NCBI GenBank assembly: GCA_937927515.1
Contig: CALBDO010000002.1
Span: forward strand, 77,001-141,000
DNA: 64,000 bases
Source: Candidatus Kapaibacterium sp.
GTDB taxonomy: Bacteria > Bacteroidota > Ignavibacteria > Kapaibacteriales > UBA2268
Reading direction: 5' to 3'
Positions within the stretch are counted from its first letter, which is position 1, and each line of letters starts with the position of its first letter. Shown piece by piece: positions 35,012 through 43,733 of the stretch. The notes under the pieces were generated by a model, which ran no database searches, was not told the origin of the DNA, and saw only the letters and a list, made by a program, of their open reading frames with translations. Made by a program: the position numbers and the translations under genes.

Positions 35012-38000
35012 TTACTTTACAAAAATCATTTTCCTCGACAAGCGCTTGCCATCAACTTCGAGAGTATAGAAGTAAACACCTGGAACAAGGTTTAATTCCT
35101 TTGAATTGACTTCGATGGAGTTGATACCAGAGGAGAATTGACCATTAAATACAGCCACTTGCTCGCCATAGGGGTTTGAAATAACTATTCGAGCAAATTT
35201 AGATTCGGGTAACACGAATTCAATCTTTGTGGAATTAGTAAATGGATTGGGGATGTTTTGGAAAAGCTCTAAGTTATAACTATGGTCTTCGCCTTTCAAA
35301 ATCACCTTGAATGTAACGGAGACTTGGCACTCACTGCTCCAAACAACTCCACATTGATTAAAAACTTTAACCTTGTAGAATCCTGCGTCCTCTGTAGTTG
35401 CAGAGGAAATTACAAGTTCGTTTGAGGTGTAGGGAATTTCATCTCCGTTTTTATACCATTGGTAGTTTAAATTATCACCGCTGGCATCCACTTGCAAGCG
35501 TAGTTCTCTGCCTTGTTGCACTTCAAGTGTTGCTGGTAAATCTTGTTTGATTTGTGGTGGAATATAAATTATGAGATTTGCCTCATTGGAGATTTGCTCA
35601 TCGAAGCCGGGAATTCGAACAATCACATCATATACACCAGCATCCGAGGGCTCGAGATTAGTAATAGTAAGAGTTTCTGTGTTTGTACCGCTGTATTTTC
35701 CATTATCGTGAATCTCAATACCGTTATGTCGCCATTGATATTCAAGAGTGTAACCAGAGACGGTAGAGATAGCATTAACAGATAGCTCTGCGCTCAGACC
35801 CATACAAGCCTCTACATCAGTCAAGGGCTGAATAATAACTTTGGGTTTTTCTGCAATTGTTATAAACTTTGATGTATCGACACCACAAACACCGCGAACT
35901 ACAACATAATAATCACTTGCAAAGTCAATAGGTTTAACATCGCGAATAGTCAAAAGAGATGAATTGGAACCAGCAATTCTATCGTTATCTCGCAATGGAG
36001 TAGCGCCTCGATACCATTGTATAACATGCTCTCCAAATTGTTCTTGGTCTGGATTCATATGCATTTCAATTTGGAAGGAGCAAACATCTCCCTGACTTAC
36101 ATAGACAACATCTGGTTGCCGTGTTATTTTTGTTGGGCGAAGGACATACAACAAGGCTTTTTGGGTTTCGACTGATTCAGCTTCGCCATTTCCAGAGACA
36201 ACGCAATGATAAACGCCACCCATCTCGTGTGTCAATGTCGGAAGCATTAAGACTGGTTCGGTTGCACCATCAATACGCTGTCCATTGAAATACCATTGGA
36301 AATAAAGCTCGCCACCAAAATCAATTTCTGCTACGACTGAAATATAATATCCGCTTTGTCCATAACATCCGACAACTTCTTTCGGCTGTTCAATAATTCG
36401 AATTTCGGGATTTAATGTGTTTACACCAACATAGAATGCCTTGTATCTTCTATTGCCGTCTATGTCTGTGTTTTCAACTTCATCTTGCCAGTTGGGAGAA
36501 CTTAATAGTTCCATCAGAGGATATTTGTAATAGAGTTTGGGGTCGATTTTAGCTATTTTTGGATAATCATCAGAGAGAAATTGAGGAGCAACAGAGGAGG
36601 AATTCAAATCTTTTCCTGTTGTATTTTGCCAAGCTGATAAATTTGCAGCAATATTGGTCAGATTTGTTCCATTTGTATAAATATCATTTTCATCCATTAT
36701 TAAATCTACAGGTAATGCTCCGGTCACTTGGATAGCATTGCCAAGTCCTTTGTTGAAGAATATGTTTCTTTTGAAAATGTCTTGATTTCTAAGTTGCGAA
36801 AACAAAGCAGTTGGACCGGAAGTATTCGAATAATAAGTGTTGTAGAACATCATTGTTTTGGAAATGTTATTAAGTTGCAAAGCGCTCGCATTATTAGTGG
36901 TTATCAAATTGTTTGCGATGAGAGATGGAGTATTAATCAAATACAAGCCATATTTATTATTGCCGTTTAGCTTGACATAATTGCGGTAGAATTTCACACT
37001 TTGGCTACCATTGCCATAAATACCATGAGTATTTGTACCAATAATAAAATTCCTCGAAACAAAAGAACCAGCCTGATAATTGTTGAATTCAAAACCAGAG
37101 TTGAGTACAACAATTCCAGCCTTGTCATAGGTACCAGAAGCATTAACAGTCAATTGATTATTAACGATGTTGAAAGCATTAACCCCACTGATATAAATCC
37201 CATTGGAATTTGTAGTCATAATGGTGTTATCTTCGATGTTCGACCCTTCAAATCCAGTAGTTGTATGAATCACAACTATCCCGCCCGTATTGTCTGTAAT
37301 AGAAGTAATCGAAGAAGGACCGACGCCACTTATACGGTTACCCTTCACCAATGAACCATTTTGGACAAAAATTCCATTAAGCAAGTTTGTGCCAGAGATA
37401 ACATTGTTTGTAATAAGACAACCACGGACGTTTTCGATATGAATAGCTTGCCAGTTTTGACCAATGAAATAATTATCATTGATATTGAAAGTTTGAGATA
37501 ATTGTCCCGTAGGCGAGGTATGCCAAATACCAACAGAACCATTACGGAAAGTAGTGTTTGAAATATTTAAATTGGTCAACTGATTATTCTCGGAATAAAT
37601 CAAAGCGAAATCTGCGGTCTTTGGTGGATTTTGACAACCTATTAACTCGCAATTGTCGATTGTGATATTAAAATTGTTGCCACGAAGTGATAACACACGA
37701 CCAAAGACACAGCTATTATTACGCAAAGTTAAGTTCTTGAGAATCAAATTGCTATATCTGTTTAAATCGATTACAAAATTACCGTCGGCAGAAGTAGGAG
37801 TTGCTTGAATAATAACATCATCTTTTCTACCCGATTGGGATTGAATTGTAATGGGGTATTGTCTGCCTCCAACCGGATTTAAGGAGAAGTTTGCATCATA
37901 AATTCCTGGTCTTACAATTAAAGTCACGGGTCCAGCAATGCCCCAATAACTAACAAAGCTTGTAAATTCTATCAAATTACTGAAATCCGGGTCCCTCCCA

Positions 38001-39250
38001 CCGACTGTATAAGTTCCGCCGGCAAGTGCTTTATAAACCTGTGTCGACAATGTATCATTGTTTGGAACTTCATCTGGAAAACCATTTGGATAAGAGGTCC
38101 ACGCAGTAATAGGAACAGGTATATTTGCTGAACCAAAATCGAATGAACCCACCTCTACATCGATTGAATCTTTCGAAGGAAGGTTACCAGTCCAATAGTA
38201 AGGTGGCTGCGCCTGTCCATAAACACTCCAATTAATGTAGACAGAACTAAGCGGTTTCGGGGCAAAGTTGTAAATTCTAAACCGGACGGGATTAATGCCG
38301 GGGCTCAAAGGAAGCATCGGCTCGGCACTAATAACACCGGCATCATTTAGAATACATGGTATTTTCTTTGTGTAGCTATCATTAGTGGGGTCTCCATCGG
38401 GCTGTTGATTTGCATTTGGGTCGGTTCCTCTTGGGTTTGACGTCCAAGCTCGAATTTCAAAAGGATTCCAAGGTGCACGGGGGGTAAATAAGAAATTTGA
38501 ATGAATTTCAACAGTAGTTGTAGCACCAGTATCAAGATAACCAGTCCAATAATAAGGTGTCTGGGTAACTCCATCGACAGACCAATTTATAGTCACTGAT
38601 GTTAATGGGAAGTATTTCCCAAAGTTTTTCAAAACTACACGCACTGGTTGAGGCTCGTACGAATTAAACTTACTTACTGGACTAGTTATATCGGTTATAC
38701 CAGCATCATTACGCTTCATCCCAATTACAATTGTATAATCCTCCCATTCCATGTAGTAATACGAATAACAAGCACCATAGTACATCAAAGTTTGTGCATA
38801 ATAGTGATGTCCAGTATAAGCGACACGCATTCTTGTCTCGCCAAGTCTCGCATTAGTAGGTATGGTAAAACTACTTGTATATGTTTTGGTCCACCTACGC
38901 CTGCAAGATTCCCATTTGTATGCAACAAGTTCGTCGGAATTGTTAAAGGAACCATCTTGGTTCCAGTCGACCCAGATGACATATCCAGTGCAATTCCAAA
39001 TTGAGTAGCCATCAACCGTAAAAGAATAAGTTTGACCGGGCAAGCAAGGATTGGACTTAATCGAAGTGTAATCGCTATATCCAGTTGAATTATAGGTGGA
39101 ACGATTATCAATTCCATTGAAAACGAAGCGTGTCATATATCCATATTGTGGATAATAACCTGTGACGCTACAGTACTGTGCAAACGATTCATTAAATACT
39201 AATACAAAAAACATAGCGAAAAGAAAAAGTGGTATAATACTTCTGTTCAT
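35012..39250 (-). CDS. Giant exported GEVED/beta-helix/Ig protein with T9SS domain
   Basis: The ATG follows GGAGGACTTAAG. This 1412-residue protein has a signal peptide (about 1-24) and a GEVED domain (about 25-178; VIWVDWNQDGSFNNSDE, MRVAYTG). Two CARDB-like repeats (about 180-410) follow, each with a conserved (I/V)NWSV and PPYYWTG or TPYYWTG. A right-handed parallel beta-helix covers about 415-930, rich in short Asn turns. Four Ig-like domains (about 965-1330) show YQWY(K/R/F)NG and DAGFY/DAGVY strands. A type A T9SS domain ends the protein (NIPNPFTNSTKIEF, VPGVYFYTLEVDGK). It is a probable surface adhesin or glycan-binding protein, though the beta-helix may be a polysaccharide-active fold. 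It has its own terminator. Confidence 0.85.
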   Translation of the reverse strand: MNRSIIPLFLFAMFFVLVFNESFAQYCSVTGYYPQYGYMTRFVFNGIDNRSTYNSTGYSDYTSIKSNPCLPGQTYSFTVDGYSIWNCTGYVIWVDWNQDGSFNNSDELVAYKWESCRRRWTKTYTSSFTIPTNARLGETRMRVAYTGHHYYAQTLMYYGACYSYYYMEWEDYTIVIGMKRNDAGITDITSPVSKFNSYEPQPVRVVLKNFGKYFPLTSVTINWSVDGVTQTPYYWTGYLDTGATTTVEIHSNFLFTPRAPWNPFEIRAWTSNPRGTDPNANQQPDGDPTNDSYTKKIPCILNDAGVISAEPMLPLSPGINPVRFRIYNFAPKPLSSVYINWSVYGQAQPPYYWTGNLPSKDSIDVEVGSFDFGSANIPVPITAWTSYPNGFPDEVPNNDTLSTQVYKALAGGTYTVGGRDPDFSNLIEFTSFVSYWGIAGPVTLIVRPGIYDANFSLNPVGGRQYPITIQSQSGRKDDVIIQATPTSADGNFVIDLNRYSNLILKNLTLRNNSCVFGRVLSLRGNNFNITIDNCELIGCQNPPKTADFALIYSENNQLTNLNISNTTFRNGSVGIWHTSPTGQLSQTFNINDNYFIGQNWQAIHIENVRGCLITNNVISGTNLLNGIFVQNGSLVKGNRISGVGPSSITSITDNTGGIVVIHTTTGFEGSNIEDNTIMTTNSNGIYISGVNAFNIVNNQLTVNASGTYDKAGIVVLNSGFEFNNYQAGSFVSRNFIIGTNTHGIYGNGSQSVKFYRNYVKLNGNNKYGLYLINTPSLIANNLITTNNASALQLNNISKTMMFYNTYYSNTSGPTALFSQLRNQDIFKRNIFFNKGLGNAIQVTGALPVDLIMDENDIYTNGTNLTNIAANLSAWQNTTGKDLNSSSVAPQFLSDDYPKIAKIDPKLYYKYPLMELLSSPNWQDEVENTDIDGNRRYKAFYVGVNTLNPEIRIIEQPKEVVGCYGQSGYYISVVAEIDFGGELYFQWYFNGQRIDGATEPVLMLPTLTHEMGGVYHCVVSGNGEAESVETQKALLYVLRPTKITRQPDVVYVSQGDVCSFQIEMHMNPDQEQFGEHVIQWYRGATPLRDNDRIAGSNSSLLTIRDVKPIDFASDYYVVVRGVCGVDTSKFITIAEKPKVIIQPLTDVEACMGLSAELSVNAISTVSGYTLEYQWRHNGIEIHDNGKYSGTNTETLTITNLEPSDAGVYDVIVRIPGFDEQISNEANLIIYIPPQIKQDLPATLEVQQGRELRLQVDASGDNLNYQWYKNGDEIPYTSNELVISSATTEDAGFYKVKVFNQCGVVWSSECQVSVTFKVILKGEDHSYNLELFQNIPNPFTNSTKIEFVLPESKFARIVISNPYGEQVAVFNGQFSSGINSIEVNSKELNLVPGVYFYTLEVDGKRLSRKMIFVK

Positions 39251-39426
39251 CTTAAGTCCTCCAAATTATTAAAATATACGTATAATTCTTATAACACTCA
39301 TTTCAAAATATTGTTACAATCATAAATCTTCGATTTAAAAATAGCATAAATGACCTAAAAATAATGTAAAGAAATTAACTAATTTTTTGTAACGAAATTT
39401 ACTACATAAAAATTCTAAAAAATGAA

Positions 39427-41208
39427 TCACTTAAGTAACACAAACCATGAACCAAATGAAACTTCTTTACTCAACAAGGAGAAGTAATACACTCCCGAAG
39501 ATAAATTATCTAAGTTAATTTCTGCTAAATTTTTATTTGTGGCTGTTTCGAACCAACCAAAAAGGGTACTTTTTCCAGTAACATCAAAAATTTCGACAAG
39601 ACAAACCTGCCCAGGTATAGTATTTTCGAGTTCTATTATCAGCTTTGTACCAGACAACTTCCACTTGAATGAATTTCGCTCTCCTTGCTCAACACCAAGT
39701 ACAGTCGTTCTAAATGAAAATGTGTCGGAAACAGCAATAGTAGTATCGTTGTATCGTGCGATTACCCTCCAAAAATAGGTTTTATTGTTCTCTATGCCCT
39801 GAGATACTTTGAATGAGGTGTCCTGGGTGGTAATATCTGCTACCAAATTTTGAAAATCATTGGAGCTATCAATCTGAAGTTGATAATTTTCCACAAACCC
39901 TACGTCACTCCATAGAAATTGTATTGGAAGCAAATTAGTTTCAAAATTGTTGAAAGGAAAGTATAATGTAGGTTTAACAGGCTCGAAAATTGTCTCGAAA
40001 GTAAACACTTCCGACCATTTCTCTTGAGATAGATAATCAATAGCAGAAACCTTCCAATAATACTTTCTGTTTGGTTGCAAAGAGACAGAAGGCAAATATG
40101 TATTGATAATATCATTTTTATCAACTACGATGGAATTTGCTGAGAAGCTCTCATCTTTGGCAACCATTATATGATAAAATGAAGCTCCTTTGGAAGCCTC
40201 CCAAGCAAAACTGACTACCTTTTCAACATTTTTGGCACCATTTGGAGGATAAGTCAATACTGGTGCTTGTACCTCGGGTATTTTTAACTCATTTATTCGT
40301 CTGCGGGCAACAGAACCATACTCGGTACCAATGTAAATATAATATTGGTCGAAGCTCAATGATAAAACAGATAAGTCTGGTATACCCTCGTTGAACTCGA
40401 ACCAAGTGCGACCCTGGTCCTTGGTAAAGTATACTCCCCCAGTGCGTGTCCCCAGAACAAAAGCATCTTGAACTTTTTTCAACAATGTGATATCTTTTGT
40501 CTTCAAACCAACATTTCGCTGAAACCAATTTTGACCAAAATTGCTTGAAAAGTACAACCCAACCTGCGTACCACAATAAATATCATCGCCATCCCATAGT
40601 AAAGAAGTGATAGCAGAGTAGAATTGTTTATCTTTAATGTTTGTCCAGGTGTTTCCTTCATTTGTAGTAAGGAATAAATCTCCAGTACTTGTACCCACAA
40701 GCACACGACCATCGCTTACAGCAATGGAGGTAATTATGTAATTCTCTAAATCTTTTGTCTCAAAGCGCCACCAAGTAGCTCCTAAATCTGTAGACTTGTA
40801 AATAACACTCCCCTCGGTCAGGAGATATACTACGGATTTGTCAACCACAAAAGTGACAATTTGTCTATCCAATAAGCTATCATTTGATGGGGTCCAAGTG
40901 AAACCCTTGTTGGAGGAGCGAAATATCCCGCTTGTATCAGTTGTTCCAATTAACAAAATTGTATCGACCTTTGCAATGCATTTCACAAAAGTCGTGGTCA
41001 GACCCTCGTTCTGCTGGACCCAATTGTCCCCATAATCGGAGGAGACATAAAGACCATTAGTCCAAGCAACAACATACACTCGTTGGTTAGAAGATAATAT
41101 ATCTGTTATCGGACCCGAGGGCAAACCAGAAAGTTGCTCCCATTGAGCCAACAAGCTCGTAGAACCACAAATAATAAATACTAAAATAGAGTAGTAAAGG
41201 CTCTTCAT
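39427..41208 (-). CDS. Exported BNR/sortilin-like propeller with FN3-like domains and probable T9SS domain
   Basis: A signal peptide (about 1-21) precedes six BNR/Asp-box repeats of the S-x-D/N-x-G-x-T/N-W type at about residues 50-300 (SSDYGDNW, SSNKGFTW, STDLGATW, TTNEGNTW, SSNFGQNW, TKDQGRTW), which form a beta-propeller of the YCF48/Vps10 kind. Two FN3-like modules follow (about 315-505) with KYYWKVSA and TYFWRVIA strands like those in the arylsulfotransferase-like gene. The last ~85 residues resemble a T9SS sorting domain (LSSGVYYFSLLSKEV) without an obvious PNP. The ATG is preceded by GGGGTG. The ligand is unknown. Confidence 0.8.
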   Translation of the reverse strand: MKSLYYSILVFIICGSTSLLAQWEQLSGLPSGPITDILSSNQRVYVVAWTNGLYVSSDYGDNWVQQNEGLTTTFVKCIAKVDTILLIGTTDTSGIFRSSNKGFTWTPSNDSLLDRQIVTFVVDKSVVYLLTEGSVIYKSTDLGATWWRFETKDLENYIITSIAVSDGRVLVGTSTGDLFLTTNEGNTWTNIKDKQFYSAITSLLWDGDDIYCGTQVGLYFSSNFGQNWFQRNVGLKTKDITLLKKVQDAFVLGTRTGGVYFTKDQGRTWFEFNEGIPDLSVLSLSFDQYYIYIGTEYGSVARRRINELKIPEVQAPVLTYPPNGAKNVEKVVSFAWEASKGASFYHIMVAKDESFSANSIVVDKNDIINTYLPSVSLQPNRKYYWKVSAIDYLSQEKWSEVFTFETIFEPVKPTLYFPFNNFETNLLPIQFLWSDVGFVENYQLQIDSSNDFQNLVADITTQDTSFKVSQGIENNKTYFWRVIARYNDTTIAVSDTFSFRTTVLGVEQGERNSFKWKLSGTKLIIELENTIPGQVCLVEIFDVTGKSTLFGWFETATNKNLAEINLDNLSSGVYYFSLLSKEVSFGSWFVLLK

Positions 41209-41239
41209 AATAACACCCCAAAAATATTAATAACAAATA

Positions 41240-42598
41240 TTAGCTTCCAGGTAATTTAAAATAATCAATTTCTGGCAATTGATTTCCTACCAAAGCCTCG
41301 ATTTCTCCATAAATTCTTGCAGTATTTTTTAAAACTTTGTTCAACTCTTCCTCTCGTTTTTTCCAATGTTTTTCCATCGCAACTTTTTCTTTTTCCAAGT
41401 CGTTTTTCATCGATACAAAAGCATCGACGATTGCACGCACTTTCTGACCAAATTGTTCACTGCAAATGTAGTTATATATTTGCTCCATCTTGGTTTCACG
41501 GCCAACAAGAGAGTTTTTTACGTTTTGAACTTGAATTAGGTTCTCTCTCAAAGCCATTGCCAAGCCGATGAAAGAATCGAAACTACAAACCCATACACCA
41601 TCAAACAAACCGACAGAATTAATTTCCTTTGGCAAAGCACGAGAGACAATAACGGCAAACTCCGCACCAAGTTCTCTTTGGTCTTCCTTGAGTTTCGGTA
41701 TCCAGTCGTTGCTCCAATTTGTTGTGCGTTTGGATTCCCAAAGTATCACGCCACAGGCTTCGCCAAACTTGTTGCGAACCTTTTGAATAATGTCCGCTCC
41801 ACGAACACCTTTCGGTACGGGCTCTATGCTATCGAAAGGAAATTTCAATTTAAGTTGCTCTTCGATTGCTATCTCTTGAACCTCGCCTTGGAGTTGCTGC
41901 GAGCCTATCTGCAACTTTAGGTTTAGTTCTTCAATTTTTTTCTGCATCGAAGCTATGACTTCATCTTTTTCACGAAATTTTAATTCATACTCAGCAAATG
42001 CGTGTTGTTTTGCAAGTTCCAAAATTTGCTTGCGTTCCTCGCTAAGCCGCCTTTGTACTTCCAACTCTAGACTTTGCTCTTTTTGAAATAGCTCTGTTTC
42101 GCGACGACGTAGTTCGAGTTCCAATTTCCGAGCCTCTTCCAATTCTTTAGTTTTTTTATCTAATTCAGACTTGATATTTTCCAACTCTTTACTTAATCGA
42201 TTCTGAAACTCTTGCTCGAATTTACTCTTCAACTCCAATTCCTTTTTACGTAATTCCATTTCAGCTTTACGGGATTCCTCCAATTCTTGCTCTCTTTTTT
42301 TTAATGTTTCTCTATAATTTTCAATCTGAGCAAGAAGTTCCGACATAGCTTTTGCGGAGTTTTTTATATCTGTTTGATATCGCTCTTGAAGCTCTTTCTT
42401 CAAATTTTCAAGCTCGAGCTGGTGCTCCAACTTTAATTTTTCGATTTCACTCTCTTTTTTCCTTTGGATTTCATCTGTCGCTTGTTTTCTTATGCGTTCT
42501 TCTATGTCTTTTTGGACTTTGTCGGAGAGTACATCTGCAATTGAAAATCGAGAGCGACATGAAGGGCATTCAACTTCGATTTGGAAAAAGTCTATCAT
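41240..42598 (-). CDS. DUF2130 coiled-coil protein with C-terminal nuclease-like domain
   Basis: This 452-residue protein starts with a short cysteine knuckle (CPSC, residues 11-14), continues into a very long charged coiled coil (about 30-250, almost all Glu, Lys, Leu and Arg), and ends in the DUF2130 domain (about 255-440). Within the latter, KGVRGADIIQKV, then CGVILWESKRTTNWSNDWI, resembles the core D-x(n)-E-x-K of restriction-endonuclease-like folds. Neighbours give no clue. A role in DNA handling or phage defence has been proposed for such architecture; no activity can be assigned. No signal peptide is present, so it is cytosolic. Confidence 0.8.
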   Translation of the reverse strand: MIDFFQIEVECPSCRSRFSIADVLSDKVQKDIEERIRKQATDEIQRKKESEIEKLKLEHQLELENLKKELQERYQTDIKNSAKAMSELLAQIENYRETLKKREQELEESRKAEMELRKKELELKSKFEQEFQNRLSKELENIKSELDKKTKELEEARKLELELRRRETELFQKEQSLELEVQRRLSEERKQILELAKQHAFAEYELKFREKDEVIASMQKKIEELNLKLQIGSQQLQGEVQEIAIEEQLKLKFPFDSIEPVPKGVRGADIIQKVRNKFGEACGVILWESKRTTNWSNDWIPKLKEDQRELGAEFAVIVSRALPKEINSVGLFDGVWVCSFDSFIGLAMALRENLIQVQNVKNSLVGRETKMEQIYNYICSEQFGQKVRAIVDAFVSMKNDLEKEKVAMEKHWKKREEELNKVLKNTARIYGEIEALVGNQLPEIDYFKLPGS

Positions 42599-42631
42599 AA
42601 TAAGTAATGAGTTTTAAATACTAAAATTAAG

Positions 42632-42684
42632 AAAAAAATTGCAAATTCTCTTGAAATTTTAAAGTTCGAGAGAGTATTTGCAAT
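42632..42684 (-). terminator. Hairpin with T tract after the lipoprotein gene
   Basis: ATTGCAAAT (42638-42646) and ATTTGCAAT (42676-42684) form a 9-bp inverted repeat, with short inner pairing TCTC/GAGA, around an AT-rich loop. Read on the minus strand the stem is followed by seven T (42632-42638 complement). It lies about 68 bases after the stop at 42752 of the lipoprotein gene. The low GC and wide loop make it a moderate candidate. Confidence 0.5.
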
Positions 42685-42751
42685 TTTAAAACTATTCGTA
42701 ATTGTCAAAACGAAAATCTATGCACGAAAATTTATATAAGAAATACAATTG

Positions 42752-43633
42752 CTAACCACCGAGTGAAATCTTCAAATTGTATTTAAATTGATAAAGATAC
42801 GTCCTCTCTCTCCAAAGCGTTTTGTGCTTAACCCATACCCAAAGAATTCCCAAAGGCTCTGCACAATACACTTTCATTACCACTTTATCAAGATATGAAC
42901 TTCTGTTGTTGTCGAAGTAGAATTCTTCGTAAGGTAGATTTTTCATATTAGGGTCAATCTCATCAAGTCTAATAAATTTGTAATTTTCATCACCAGTTAG
43001 TTTCACTATGGAATTGAATGTGATTTTCGTGCCCAGGGCACGAACTGGCGTGGTCAAATATGGAAAATTAAAAAATGCTTCTCCGAGATTCTCATACTTG
43101 TACTCAAAATGATATTTACACCGAACGAAAACATTTCCTATTAATGAGAGAGTGTCTTTTGTTATAAAGGTAAGTAGGGGGTACACTCCGGTTGTTACAG
43201 TATCAAAGCGACTTTTGGAATAATCCGTGGTCCAAATAGTTTGCCAGAAATGAGGCGCAAACTCCTCTGATACAAATGATGGTACGAATGGAACTAAAGT
43301 ATGAGAAAATATTTTAACCCATTTGTTTGTGCGAGCAATAAAGAAAGGAATTTTATCTCCATTAACGGGGTTTTCAAGATATGCCAAGTTGCATGATATT
43401 CCATTAACATTCATTTTTTCCTTGTAAGCGAGAACAACATAGAATGTTGAATCTGTAAAATTTCCATCATCATCACAATTCCCATATAAGAAATAAGCAT
43501 AATCTCCGTAAGTACCGAATTTTGCATTTGGGTCGTTCGCATCTTTTGTTTGAGTTTCGACGATACATTCCTTTTCTTTGCAAGCAAATAGAAACAGAAG
43601 AGTTGCAAATAAAAAAACAAATGAATTTTTCAT
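42752..43633 (-). CDS. Putative lipoprotein, function unknown
   Basis: An excellent ribosome site (AAAGGAGGTG) precedes the ATG. The 293-residue protein has a hydrophobic N-terminus (MKNSFVFLFATLLFLFAC) with a near-lipobox LFAC, so Cys18 is the likely lipidated residue, although Phe at position -2 is unusual. Two more cysteines are close by (CKEKEC). The mature part is beta-rich and aromatic (DYAYFLYGNCDDDGNFTDS) and is not recognised. It is divergent from a BNR T9SS cargo gene across 100 bases. An envelope location is the only safe inference. Confidence 0.6.
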   Translation of the reverse strand: MKNSFVFLFATLLFLFACKEKECIVETQTKDANDPNAKFGTYGDYAYFLYGNCDDDGNFTDSTFYVVLAYKEKMNVNGISCNLAYLENPVNGDKIPFFIARTNKWVKIFSHTLVPFVPSFVSEEFAPHFWQTIWTTDYSKSRFDTVTTGVYPLLTFITKDTLSLIGNVFVRCKYHFEYKYENLGEAFFNFPYLTTPVRALGTKITFNSIVKLTGDENYKFIRLDEIDPNMKNLPYEEFYFDNNRSSYLDKVVMKVYCAEPLGILWVWVKHKTLWRERTYLYQFKYNLKISLGG

Positions 43634-43733
43634 ATTGCACCTCCTTTTGACAATTTAATTTAAGAAAAATATTCAAAAAATGGCAACATTTAAAATTTTT
43701 TTTTAATTTCTTTTTTTATTTGTTACTTAATTT

